Assembly (NCBI GenBank): GCA_947650365.1 | Contig: OX393550.1 | Location: 117,825,374 to 117,889,373 of the forward strand | From: Chamaelirium japonicum | Taxonomy: Eukaryota > Streptophyta > Magnoliopsida > Liliales > Melanthiaceae | Length of the DNA stretch: 64,000 nt | Reading direction: 5' to 3' | Shown: positions 33,921 through 45,215 of the stretch, one piece after another | Layout: the number at the start of each line of letters is the position of its first letter | Numbering within the stretch: position 1 is the first letter of the stretch | Translations under genes and position numbers: made by a program | The notes under the pieces: model-generated | Told to the model about the DNA's origin: nothing | What the model saw: only the letters and a program-made list of their open reading frames with translations | Database searches by the model: none

Positions 33921-34505
33921 TATGGTGATCTATCCTAGGCTGGGCTTTGAGAAGAGGCCTACCTAATAGAGTTCAGTTGGATTATTGTAACTATACTACA
34001 CAACCATAGATGCTAAACTAAATCATAAAGATTCTTATTCCAATAAACCAAAAAATACAAGTCCAAGAACATAAATAAAAGTTTTACAATTTATGCTAAA
34101 GAGAACTACAACAACTAACTGCACAACTATGCTAACTCCACCGTTGGACTCCTATTGCTGTCCTCGAACCTCCTATCCTGAAAGTGAGTCTACCCGCAAC
34201 ATGCCACACATACTTAAAGGATAGCCCTCTTAAAAGTCGAGTTTGGCTTGAAAAGTATTCTCTCTATGGCAACTTTTGATTTCTCTACTCCTTATTTTTA
34301 ATGAGTCGATCATAAAATCAAATTAAAAAGATTCATTGTTTCTCCCTCCTCCTTATTTTCCTTATGTGTGAGAATATAGGCTAAGCCTTGTGAGACTCTC
34401 AATTGGTATAGTTGGTTGACCAAACCCAAATCCTTCTCATTTTTCTCACCTCACGTCTCAGGGATCGGTCTTCAGATTTATGGGGCGTGACAATTAAGCT
34501 CGGCT
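33430..34505. mobile_element. Element with ~200-bp terminal inverted repeats (foldback/MULE-like, unclassified)
   Basis: 33435-33640 is the approximate reverse complement of 34290-34500. Shared blocks include GTCATGCCCCAGAAATC versus GATTTATGGGGCGTGAC, AGATCGGTCTT, GTGAGACTC(C/T)(T/C)AATTGGT, and ATTCATTGTTTCTC. Between the arms are ~650 bp with a (TA)n tract (33874-33915) and no coding. I could not settle a TSD. Long imperfect TIRs with no frame suggest a foldback or non-autonomous Mutator-like element. Confidence 0.55.
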
Positions 34506-34839
34506 TTCTTGCTCACTTGTATTTCTACAAGAGTAATGGTTAGTTTCTCCTTTAGTATGGGTAGTATCAAGCTGCATATGTATCCAGAAGTGCATTGTCA
34601 ATGATCTGTTAACAAGGTAGGATTAACGCAAGAGTGATCACCACCATGACTTATCATCCCTTTATATGTTTTATCTTTGGGAATTGATGCTTGCACCCTC
34701 CAAGAACATATGTGATCCGTGCATTATACATTGTATCTTGTCTTCGATGAAGTCTACTTGAAATTGCAAGTGATTTGCTTTGGATCATTTTGCAAGTTCT
34801 TTGGTGGCAAACATACACCCTACCCAACTAAACATTTCG
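34506..34839. other. Spacer, probably decayed coding on the minus strand
   Basis: No clear feature. It lies between the inverted-repeat element and a coding-like remnant. Confidence 0.3.
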
Positions 34840-35248
34840 GCCTCGCCTAATGCATTACCATATATATCCTCCATCACCGTCTTATGCACCCAATCCTCAT
34901 TGTGGCCAATAGGATTTGAAATAATAAACTCGCCAATCGAAACTACAGGATGATTTGCGGTTCTACCTTGTCAACAAGCTCCATGCAGTCATTGTTTGCA
35001 GTCACAACATCAATTAATTGACCGGGTTTATTAATTGGCTATCACAACAACAAAATTCGGCAAGTAATCTCCGCCTCCTACATCAGGACTTGGAACCTGT
35101 GGATAACCTTCATCCACATTCATATTGTTCTCATCTAAATCATCTATTTCCAAAACTTTTATAGACGAACCAGAAGCATCATGATCCAAAACTCTAGAGG
35201 GGCTCGCTACACTATCTGATTGAAACCAAGAATATCTGGAATAGTAAT
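34840..35248 (-). pseudogene. Unidentified decayed coding region, interrupted by Tat2
   Basis: On the minus strand from 35248 a frame reads PRYSWFQSDSVASPSR-like, LDHDASGSSIKVLEID and NNMNVDEGYPQVPSPDVGGG to a stop at 35031. Further down, other frames give ELVDKVEPQIIL, NPIGHNEDWVHKTVMEDIYG and ALGEAEMFSWVGCMFATKEL, broken by stops and frameshifts. The composition is coding-like, but I do not recognise the protein. It abuts the Tat2 3' LTR exactly, so Tat2 may have inserted into a host gene or an older element. Confidence 0.35.
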
Positions 35249-35808
35249 TGTGGGGGATGATCCTCGTGCCGTCCTGGGGACTCCGCCCAACAGTCAATCA
35301 ATTCGGAGTTGATGTCTTTGGGATTGGTGATTTGAAGTAGAAGAGAATATAGTGAGTAGAGAGTAGAGTTGACACGAAATGTGGTATCAAAGTTCAGCTG
35401 AAACCTACATCTCCGTGCTATAAGGAGCAACCTTAATTCACTAAAACTTGAAAGGTAGTGACCTCGACAGGCCGAGTGTCACTTGTCTTAGAAGAGGTAG
35501 AGGGATGTCAGAGCTCTGGAATTCAAAAGTTTGATATGGAAATCCAAAGATCAATATGGAATATTCATTTAGTCTGCTATTTATAAAGGTTTGGAAAATA
35601 TCTGGGATTCGAGGCAGTTTCTGCAGTCGCTTCAACAGGATTGGCGGGTCCCACCATCGTCTTTGTGGACCCCCAGGCAGGGTTAGTGGGTCCCATCGCT
35701 ATCTTTGATGACCCCCAGAAAGGGCTAGAGGGTCCCGTCATCGTCTTTGTGGACCCCAGGCAAGGCAAGTGGGTCCCACCTCCAAGCGTTGGCCAAATTT
35801 TGCACTCA
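35249..35808 (-). repeat. Tat2 3' LTR
   Basis: On the minus strand it starts TGAGTGCAAAATTTTGG (compare Tat1 TGTGGGTGCAAATTTTGG) and ends CATCCCCCACA. It carries diverged ~43-bp GGGTCC...GTCTTTGTGGACCCC repeats and the TATAAATAGCAGA core promoter. 560 bp. The second LTR is not in the window, so no TSD can be checked. Confidence 0.85.
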
Positions 35809-35827
35809 TAATTACCCCCTCCAAGTT
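35809..35827 (-). promoter_or_regulatory. Polypurine tract of Tat2
   Basis: The minus strand reads AACTTGGAGGGGGTAATTA immediately before the LTR, nearly the same as Tat1's tract. Confidence 0.7.
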
Positions 35828-35939
35828 AGCTAGAGGTTAATCTCGCTGACTTAAAATTCTGGTGCAAAATTAAGGGATTAGTGCTCCTTCGTTATGGTGA
35901 TAGCCATCCAACCCCCTACTAAGGGTCGGCATCGTTGGT

Positions 35940-38750
35940 TACTCGTCAAGTGCTATCGGTTGGTCGGGCATATTTCATTAATCGGTTGGTGTTGATCAAT
36001 CGGATGTTAGTGGTTTATCGAGTGTTTACGACCGATTGGTCGATGTCGACCGATCGGTTGATGTCGATGGATCAGGTGTCTTCAACCGGTCTGGATCTCA
36101 GTGATCGGGTGAAAACATAGGTTTTTTGCCTGATTCTTTAGTTATTTGACCGATCATCTATCTGTCAATTGGTCAGAGGCAGGTTGCTGATGGCCGATTG
36201 GGTGCTTTCGATCGATCGGGTGACTTTAACCGGTCATGATTTGAGTGATCGGGTGAAAACATAGGTTTTATGCCTGATCCTTTGGTTTTTTGATTGATCG
36301 TTTGCCTGTTATCGGTCGAACCGTCTGTGATCGATCAGTAACCGTCAACTGATCAGTTGTCTTCAACCAGTTAAGATTTGAGTGATCGGGTGAAAACATG
36401 GGTGTTTTGCCTTATCCGTTGGATTTTTGACCGATCGTCTGCCTATCGATCGATCAAAGCATCTGTGACAGATCTGTTGCTATCGACCGATCGGTTCTCT
36501 TCAACCGATCAGGATTTGAGTGATCAGGCGAAAATATGAGTGTTGTGCCTGATCATGATTTAAGTGATCGGGCGAAAACATGGGTGTTGTGCCCGATCCT
36601 TTAGATTTTTGACCGATCATCTGCCTGTCGATCGGTTGAAGCATCTGAACGATCGGTTACCGTCGACCGATTGGTTGTCTTCAATCGGTCTGGATTTGAG
36701 TGATCGAGCAAAAACATAGGTGTTTTGCCCGATCCTTTGGATTTTTGACTAATCGTCTCTTTATCGATCGGCTGAAGCGTCTGACCGATCGGTTGTTGTT
36801 GATCGATCAGTTGTCTTCAATCGGTCAGGATTTCAGTGATTGGGCGAAACCATGGGTATTTTCCCCGATCCTTTGGATTTTTGATCGATCGTCTGCCTGT
36901 CGATCGGTCAAAGCTTTTGTAACCGATCGGTTGTCGTCGACCAATAGGTTGTCTTCAATTGGTCAGGATTTGAGTGATTAGCACAAAAATATGGGTTTTT
37001 TGCCCGATCCTTTGGATTTTCGACCAATCGACTGCATATCGATCGGTCGAAGCGTTTGACCGATCGGTTGCCGTCAATGGATCAGTTGTCTTCAACTGAT
37101 CAGGATTTGATTGATCAGGCAAAAACATCATGTTTTGCCTCGATCCTTTGGATTTTTGATCGATCATCTGCCTGTCAATCGGTCGAAGCTTCTATGATCG
37201 ATCGGTTGCCTTCAACCGGTCAGGATTTAAGTGATCGGGCAAAAACATAGGTGTTTTACCTGATCCTTTATATTTTTGACCAATCGTCTGCCTATCAATC
37301 GGTCGAAGTGCTTGTGACAGATCTGTTGTCGTCGATCGATCGGTTGTCTTCAACCGGCTAGGATTTGAGTGATCGGGCAAAAACATTGGTGTTTTGCCCG
37401 ATCCTTTAGATTTTCGATCGATTGTCTGTATATCGATCGGCCGAAGCGTCTGACCGATCAATTGCCATCGACTGATCAGTTGTCTTCAATCAGTCAGGAT
37501 TTTAGTGATCGGGCAAGAACATGGGTGTTTTGCTTGATCCTTTAGATTTTTAACTGATCGTCTGTCTGTCAATCAGCCAAAGCATCTGACTGATCGATTA
37601 TTGTCGATCGATCGGTTGTCTTCAATCGGTCAGAATTTGAGTGATCAGGCGAAAACATGGGTGTTTTGCCTAATCCTTTGGATTTTTGACCGATTGTCTG
37701 CCTGTCGATTGGCCAAAGTGTCTGACCGATCGGTTATCGTTGATTGATTGGTTGTCTTCAACCAATCAGGATTTGAGTGATCGGACGAAAATATGGGTGT
37801 TTTGCCCGATCCTTTAGATTTTTGATCGATCGTCTACTGGTTGATCGGTCGAAGCATCTGTGATTGATCAGTTGCTGTCGATCGATCGATTGTCTTCAAC
37901 TCAGGATTTGAGTGATCAAGCGAAAACATAAGTGTTTTGCCTATTTTCGACTGATCGTCTGCTTGTTGATCGACCAAAGTGTCTGACTCATCGGTTGCCT
38001 TCAACCAGTCAGGATTTGAGTGATCGAGCTAAAACATGGGTGTTTTGCTTAATCCTTTGGTTTTTCGACCGATCGTCTGCTCGTTGATAGGTTGTTTTTA
38101 ACCGATCAGGATTTAAGTGATTAGGTGAAAACATAGATGTTTTGCCCGATCCTTTGGATTTTTGATTAATCGTCTGCCTGTTGATCGATCGAAGCGTCTG
38201 TGATCGATCGGTTGTCGTCAACCGATCGATTATCTTCACCCAATCAGGATTTGAGTGATTGGGCGAAAACATGATGTTTTGCCCGATCCTTTGAATTTTT
38301 GATTGATCATCTGCTTGTCAATCGGTCAAAGCATCTGTGACCGATCGGTTGTCTTCAACCGATTAGGATTTGAGTGATCGGGCAAAAACATGGGAAAACA
38401 TGGGTGCTTTGCCTGATCCTTTGGATTTTCGACCGATCGTATGTCTATCGATCGGCCGAAGTGTCTAACTGATTGGTTGCCTTCAACTGGTCAAGATTTT
38501 AGTGATCGGGTAAAAACATTGGTGTTTTGCCCGATCCTTTGGATTTTCGATCGATCGCCTACCTGTCGAACGATCGAAGCATGTGTGAGCGATCGGCTTC
38601 CGTCGACCGATCGGTTATCTTTCACTGGTCAGGATTTGAGTAATCAGGCGAAAACAAAGGTGTTTTGCCTGATCCTTTTGGATCTTTGACCGATCGTCTG
38701 CTTGTCGATCGGCCGAGTTACCGTGAAGGATCGATCGATGGCGACCTATT
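35940..38750. repeat. Tat2 internal tandem array, ~137-bp unit, about 20 diverged copies
   Basis: The landmark AGGATTTGAGTGATCGGG recurs at about 36511, 36691, 36827, 36965 and 37102 (spacing mostly 136-138, one larger step). Each unit contains a hairpin formed by GATCGGGCAAAAACA and TGTTTTGCCCGATC around a GGG-containing loop, and several CGATCG/ACCGATCGGT palindromes. Copies are diverged, unlike the near-identical Tat1 units. It occupies the same place as the Tat1 array, between the antisense promoter and the PPT. Confidence 0.92.
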
Positions 38751-38817
38751 GGGTGTCTACAACTGGTTAGGTTATGAGTGATCGTCTTTCTTTTCAAATC
38801 ATGCCATGTGGCGCTTG

Positions 38818-38955
38818 CCACGTGGTGTACGCCATGTTTCGTTGCTTCCGTTCCGGCACCTTTTCGCGATTCGCGCCTTGTCTTTTTTTGCTGATGACTT
38901 CTGTGCTGCCACGTGGTGTCTTGTCTGTCCTGTTTATTCTCTTTGGGGTTATATA
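38818..38955 (+). promoter_or_regulatory. Predicted promoter of the Tat2 antisense gene (two G-boxes and a TATA box)
   Basis: CCACGTGG at 38818-38825 and 38909-38916, then TTATATAT at 38949-38956, about 125 bp before the ATG at 39078. The arrangement parallels the G-box palindrome and TATATAA ahead of the Tat1 antisense gene. Confidence 0.5.
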
Positions 38956-41138
38956 TTTGCCTTTGGTTCATTCATTTCTCCCCATGCGATCTTTGCTCTT
39001 GATTATCGCTTTGCTCTTTTATGCTCTTTGCTCTCTGCTGTGTTCTCTGCTCTGTGATCGCTGTCGTTGAGTCTGCAATGGCCTCCAAGAGCCAATCCGA
39101 TTCCAGGAATGTCATCCCCTCGAAGAAGAAGCCTTCTCAACAGGCAGGAGACAAAGGAAAAGGGGTGGCTGAACCGTCGGTGCCCAAGATAGACGAGAAG
39201 GGCAAGGGTGGCCTTGGCAAGAGGCACAGGGGTTTTGTCTTGGCAACTGCTCCCTTCAAGCCTACCATCATACCCAAGTCCGCCTTTGTATTAGAGCCAC
39301 TCATGCCTTTGGGGGAGGAGGAGGTCTTTGAGTATAGGATGGGGAATAAGTCCACGGATTCGAAGCGCAAGAAGTGGGAGAAGCTGATAGGGTTCTTCAC
39401 TGAAGCATACAACCGTCCGGCACTCCCAAGTATCTAGGCTGCATTTGGCATTGATAGAAGATCGGTCTATTCGGAAGTAGAGAGCAAGGAGAAGATACTT
39501 GGCACGATTTTGACCATTGGGCAGCTGAACTGCGGGCTGCGACTGCCTCTTCCGCCCTTTGCTACATGATTATTGAACACCTCTGGACTCTGCCCTGGCC
39601 AGATAACCGGCAACGCCTGGAGGACCATCTACGCCTTCTGTAGGGCGGAGACTGATTACCATGAGAAGTTGAGAGCCTGCTACTCGAGCGTCCCCGAGGG
39701 CGAGTCTGCGAGAATAGAGTTGGGATACTTTTTCTACCATTACAAAAGGGTGTCTAGAAAAAACAAGCCCTTCTTTAATTTGCAAGGGATCTCCCCCCTT
39801 TGGCCGGTCACTGACTCACTTTCATCAGACAAGTAATCCACTGATTGGCCTATATCTATCTAAGGGGCGTGGACTCCCCTATTTGTGCCGGAGACTCCCC
39901 GCAAGGACTATCAGACGGAAGTATGGAGATACGGCCCTGGCGGTGACCGTTGCTGGAAGTCTGAGAGGATCGGATCAATTGACAATATGTTCTTGGAGTT
40001 GACCTGTGGGTCTAGGTCGTGGAAGCAATTTGCCCACTATACTGTCCGCCTGGGGAATGCCAACCTACTGCATCGGCTTGCGGAGGTATGGAGACAATGA
40101 TACTTTGTATTCTGACTACGAGGAAGATCCGGAGTCAGGCAAGATGGTTCAATACATCTTGGTGGAGAAGAAGGCCCATGGGAAGAAAAAACGTCTCTCC
40201 TTTGGCGAGGAGAGAATCGTTATCTCCCCGCCGGGGGAACGTCGTCTGATAACACTCCAACCGTGCGTTAGGTTTTCATGTATCCTGATATTAATGACGA
40301 ATCAAATGTAGTAGAAGGTTAATACCGGATCGTTCCCACAGAGACGGTTAAAAGTAACAATCTTTCCAACAAGTTTAGGATAGACAATTGGGTGAATTTT
40401 TGATTAAATAAACTAAACTAAAATTAAATTATAGATGAGGAATAAACTTTTGTGACCTCTAGCGATGTAAAAAGTATCTTACTCTCAAGATGACATGCCA
40501 AGTAATCTGAGTAGAATTATATGGATCCCGATGATATATTTTATCATAACGTTCCTAATCCAAGGGTAAAGCTGTTAATAAAATATATATTTTTATTTTA
40601 TTACCTAACATCCCTAATCCAAGGGTAATGCCGATAATAAACTCCATCTCATTCATCCCTAATCCAAGGGTAATGAATGATCAGAGGATTGATAGTATGA
40701 AATCTATATGATTCTCATTAAATTATATCTGGATGAAGAATTATAAGGATTCATATAACATGTTCTATCACAACGTCCCTAATCCAAGGGTAATGTTGAT
40801 AATAAAATATACTTTTCATATTTTATCACTAACATCCTTAATCCAAGGGTAATGCCGTTAATAAACTCCATTTCATTCATCCCTAATCTAAGGGTAATGA
40901 ATGATCTGAGAATTAATAATGTGACGACCAAGATCCAATAGGCCAATAGCCAAGAGCCAAGACTCATGAGGTGGGAATGCCAAGATGAATGAGGTAAGGT
41001 GAGGTGAGGTGAGGTGTACAAGGCCATGAGTTAGCCCCACATCGCCTGGAGAGAAAGAGATCATGAGCTACTTATATAATTTCCCCTCCCAAACATTGAA
41101 GACGCGTTTTAAAACCGTGCGCCGCTACGGAATTCGTA

Positions 41139-41210
41139 AGAACTCCGTAGTTAAGCATGCTCGGGCGAGAGTAGTACCAGGATGGGTGACCTCCCTGGGA
41201 AGTTCTTGTG
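41139..41210 (+). other. 5S rRNA-like pol III promoter block in Cassandra LTR1
   Basis: From AGAACTCCG to AGTTCTTGTG. The internal A box AGTTAAGCATGCTCGGGC (41149-41166) and C box (around 41170-41191, with GTACCAGGATGGGTGACC) of 5S rRNA genes are intact. In Cassandra this drives pol III-competent promoter activity in the LTR. It is not a 5S rRNA gene; the flanking 5S sequence is replaced. Confidence 0.9.
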
Positions 41211-41537
41211 CGGGCACGGGCAAAGCGGACAATATCTTATATCTTGTGTGTTTGGGGCAGATGTTACAAAATGGTATCAGAGCCGGTTCTCCTCGCTATG
41301 GGGGGGTCTAACCCTATACGAGGACGGGTATCCCTAAGGGGGGTGGATTGTGACGACCAAGATCCAATAGGCTAATAGATAAGAGCCAAGACCCCTGATG
41401 AGGTGAGGTGAGGTGTACAAGGCCATGAGTTAGCCCTACATCGCTTGGAGAAAAGGAGATCCTGAGCTACTTATATAATTTCCCCTCCCAAACATAGAAG
41501 ACGCGTTTTAAAACCGTGCGCCGCTACAGAATTCGTA

Positions 41538-41609
41538 AGAACTCCGTAGTTAAGCGTGCTCGGGCGAGAGTAGTACCAGGATGGGTGACCTCCCTAGGAA
41601 GTTCTCGTG
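41538..41609 (+). other. 5S rRNA-like pol III promoter block in Cassandra LTR2
   Basis: Same block as in LTR1, with A box AGTTAAGCGTGCTCGGGC (41548-41565) and C box following. It is slightly closer to the usual plant 5S in the A box (GCGTGC). Confidence 0.9.
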
Positions 41610-44599
41610 CGGGCACGGGCAAAGCGGACAATATCATGTGTGTTTGGGACTGATGTTACAAATAATATTGGATCCCTATTATTCTCATCAAATTCTAACT
41701 ATAGCTAACTTAGGTGATCTCTTCCAGACTCAATATTATCGGGCTCTCCACCTCGATAATACCACATAATGATAATCCAAATCGCCTTGAGTATAAACCA
41801 TCCGAAACTACGTATGGTTACGATTCCACATTGTTCACAAGTCATCTCACTTGAGTACGACCTATCCGAGGTTACAACACAGAATATTAATCTCCATCGT
41901 CCTGAGTATAAATCGTCCGAGACAGAGTACAACTTGTCCAAATGGATCGAAGGCCATCTCGCTTGAGTATGACCTATCAGAGGTTACGACACAGAAATCT
42001 ATTAAAACTATGCATTATAATCAAATAGGAGGGCTTTCCACACAACCTATATGATGGGTTTAGTATTCTGACCATATCATAATCACGGATATAGTGAGAA
42101 CACTAGTTATCAACATTTGGAGAAAACTCAAATCATGCATTAATCGGGAAGGAAAAGTACTCATTGTTATTGAGAAAGAGTTAGACAAACACATTGCTAG
42201 GGTTCCTCTGGAACCCTAGATTAATTTTGAACAGCATACTATCGTTGAAAACAATGATAAGTATGGTCGATTACACCCGCGGTTGTTGGAGTTCCCCAAG
42301 GAGTACCCAAGTTCTCTCCAACCTTAAGCAATGGTGTCTCATTCTTCCAAGAAGTTTCCCCTTTTGGTTCCTTCGGATTTGAGGGTCTTTATAGCCCTCT
42401 CGGAGTTAGTTAGAAGTCCTTCTCCCATCCTTGTAGCGCCGTACAGAACGGTTATAAAACCGCTCGAGCGATAGTAACCGCTTGAGCGTTATGATGGTTA
42501 TCGAATGGTTCCGGCTCCACGCTTCGTCTCATCGAGCGGTTACTGTAACTAGCAAATCTGCTCGAGCGAAATATTGATTATGTTGGGTTCTGCGTTCGGG
42601 TCCGGTCCTCTTCGGTTTTATTCGAGCCTAGATTCATCTTGTGCTCCTTTGCTTGCTTTATTCTCTGCTTTTAGCTTGTTTTCGAACCAAGTCTTTATTT
42701 CCCTGCATAACAAAAATATGCATCAAAGTATATGTCGTCTAAGACGAAATCATGCATATGTGGTCAATTATAATGCATTAAGATCGACATATTTTAGTGT
42801 TGATCATCATCAAGAAAGGACAGCCAACTGGGTCGAGTTAGGAGGAACCGCCTGTTCAAGGCGATGAGGAAGGTAGAGAAGGCGGAGAGGAGGAAAAGGA
42901 GGGAGACGAAGAAGAGGGAGATGAAAAGAATAAGGGAGATGAGGAGGAAAAAGAGGGGGAAGAAGATAAGGAAGAAGAGGAAGAGGGGGAAGAAGAGAAA
43001 TAGAGGGAAGATGGAGACGGCGTCCCCCCTACTCCACCGTGCGAGCGGATTGGAAGGGGGGGGAGACGTTGGTACCCCCCGTCGACGAGTCAAGGGCTCG
43101 TCGAATGGAGGACCACTTGGACACCATAGATGATGGCAAGAAGGCACAATTTGTCTATAATTTCGATACTCTGAAGCGACCGTCAAAGATTAGGGTGAAG
43201 TACTCTGGGACTCAACCCAACTCCCATCACCCAAGTAGCCCCAGAGATATGATCCTTGTAGACCCTCCTGTTGAGGAGAAGGTTCCGCCAGAGGACAAAG
43301 GTAGTAGGGAAGGTAATGGCGGAATGAGGGGTTCCGATGAAGGAGACCTCAAGTTGGTCCCAAGGAAAATCACTACTAAGGCCACTGCCTTGCTATCTGT
43401 GATACTTGGCGAGGTGGCCAAGAAGCGCATGGAGGGGGAGACGACCACCCCTCCTGAGGCTGAGGTTCTTGCCGACCAACTGTTCGCGCGAGAGGAAGGT
43501 AGTATAGGAAAGGGCAAGGGTGATCCAGATATGCAGATGATCCCCAAGCCCCTCACTGAAGCTGGCTCGAAGGGAGCGACGCCCGATCCAAAAGGGTCTG
43601 GGCCTTCGCGGGAGCGGACTCAAGCTGCTCAACCCCCTCAAACAGAGATTGCAGGCAAAGGTATGCAATAGATTTCTTCAATAGTGTTTGATTGTCTTCT
43701 TTCAAGATTGACTTGTCTTTGTGCACAGGCCCGACACCTTTTGACCAATTCCTGTCCTGCTAGAGACACTTCGGGGAGGTAGATATCAACCAGCCCATCG
43801 CGCCCCTGAGGAAGCTGTGCAATCTACCTGGCACGACTCATGAAGAGTCGAATGACATGATAGAATGAATGGTAAGTTTTGTCTTGATTCCCATTCAATA
43901 CTTTGCCGTCTCATTGTTGCCATTGGTTGCAGATGACTACTCTGCTGCGGATCAACACAAATCTTGTAAGAAGGCTATTGAACAGGAGTTCAAGGCTCAA
44001 ATCCAAGAATTGTCGGAGTGCTTGCATGCTACCAAAGATCGCGCGAAGGTAGCGGATGACGAACAAGAGAAACTCACATCGGCGCTAGGGGTGAGCCAGA
44101 GGGCCCTTCTTCATGCTAACCAGATGAGAGAGGATTGAGGGTGATGTTGTCGTCGCAATACATGAGAACCTGGCCTTGAAGAATGAGTTCTTCCAGAAGG
44201 ATGAGCCCATCCAGAAGTGCAACGAGGAGATCAAGCAGTTAAAGTCTGCTACAGAGTCATCCTCGAAGGCTTTCCAGCTAGAGATTAGGTAGCTGAATGT
44301 CGACATCGAGAGTTTAAAGTCTACGACGGAGCAAGATTTGCAAGCACTTCGGCACGCTCACGGCTCCGGCACTCAATCCTCCAAAAGACCGGTGTGAGCA
44401 AGGCTCTAACTGGCTCAGACTGGAACAAGTCGAAAGGGCCCAACGTGGCAAAGCCTTGATGTATTTTTCTTCCTCTGCATTGTAAACTTTTTGGTAATGT
44501 AATAAAAGTTTTTGCCTTCTGGTGAGTGAATTGAACATGTCTTCTGATGATTGGATCAAACTTTAATGATTTGTACATAATCAACCTTGTCTTGTCTGT

Positions 44600-45215
44600 C
44601 ATGCTTTTGTTTGTTAGAAGTCGTCACAATTCAAGGATTCAACTGTTGTGTGCGGGGAGTGTAGAGATGTTTAGATTTCAATTTGGCCTACTTGTCTGTT
44701 AGAAGTCGTGTCGCAACGCAATCATTCTAACTATTATTTGTCTGTCTGCAGAGAGCGTAACAAAATCAAGAGTACAACTTGGCCTGCTTGTTTCTAGTAG
44801 TCGTGCCGTAACGAAATCATTCTAATTGTCTGTCTGTTTGTAGAGAGCGTAGCAAAAGTCAAGAGTTCGACTTGGCATGCTTGTCTGTTAGAAGTCGCGT
44901 CGCAACTCAATCATTCTAACTATTATCTGTCTGTCTGCAGAAAGCGTAGTAAAGTCGAGAGTTCAACTTGGCCTGCTTTCCTGTTAGAGTCGCGTTGCAA
45001 CATAATCATTCTAACTTGCCTGTTTATCTGCGAAGAGCATAGCGAAGTCAAGAGTTCGACTTGGCCTACTTATCTGTTTGAAGTCACTTCGCAATACAAT
45101 CATTATAACTATTGTCTGTCTGCGGTGAGCATAGCGAAGTCGAGAGTTCGACTTGGCCTGCTTGTCTGTTAGAAGTCGAGTCGCAACACAATCATTCTAA
45201 CTATTCTGTCAAGGA
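44600..45215 (-). repeat. Tat2 post-pol tandem repeats, ~93-bp unit, about six copies
   Basis: The phrase TTGGCCTGCTTGTCTGTTAG recurs at roughly 44686, 44777, 44871, 44967, 45061 and 45155. Each unit also contains AAGTCG...CGCAAC and TCATTCTAACTATT. It is positionally equivalent to the Tat1 post-pol repeats. Confidence 0.8.

Larger units (their letters stand above)
40920..41660 (+). mobile_element. Cassandra TRIM retrotransposon, complete, 741 bp
   Basis: Two LTRs (40920-41268 and 41349-41660) start TGTGACGACCAAGATCC and end GATGTTACA. The primer-binding site TGGTATCAGAGCC (41272-41284) matches the initiator tRNA-Met type. A purine-rich AAGGGGGGTGGAT precedes LTR2. A 5-bp TSD, AATAA, flanks the element (40915-40919 and 41661-41665). 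Both LTRs carry a 5S-rRNA-like block. These features define Cassandra, a non-coding, non-autonomous element mobilised in trans. LTR2 is 37 bp shorter, mainly through two small deletions. Confidence 0.93.
40247..42806. mobile_element. Unclassified TG...CA insertion in Tat2 antisense exon 1
   Basis: It splits exon 1 between the ISPPGERR and KKGQPTGSS blocks. The edges read TGATAACACT and AGTGTTGATCA (inverted-repeat-like ends, TG...CA). The flanks TCGTC and TCATC match at 4 of 5, suggesting an LTR-type insertion. Excluding the nested Cassandra it is about 1.8 kb. It contains a twice-repeated block of three CATCCCTAATCCAAGGGTAA phrases (40545-40690 and 40770-40915) and no coding. It could be a solo LTR or a LARD-like element. 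Confidence 0.55.
39078..44530 (+). pseudogene. Tat2 antisense gene, homologue of the Tat1 antisense gene, interrupted
   Basis: The start reads MASKSQSD. Exon 1 runs 39078-40246 and resumes at 42807-43660 after a nested insertion. Exons 2 and 3 are at 43729-43871 and from 43933. The introns are GTATGC...GTGCACAG and GTAAGT...GGTTGCAG. Shared blocks with Tat1 include GLGKRHRG, STDSKRKKWE, LTIGQLNCGLRLPLPPF, NTSGLCPGQITGNAWRTIYA, IDNMFLELTCGSRSWKQF, an Asp/Glu-rich tail, RKLCNLPG in exon 2, and coiled coil in exon 3 (QEFKAQIQELSE). In-frame stops (for example TAG at 39435) and frameshifts break it. AATAAA at 44500-44505 is a plausible poly(A) signal. Function is unknown. Confidence 0.7.

Noticed and set aside
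41139..41609. Two functional 5S rRNA genes
   Set aside because: Only the promoter part of 5S is present, and it sits in LTRs with a PBS, a purine tract and a TSD. This is Cassandra, not a 5S locus.
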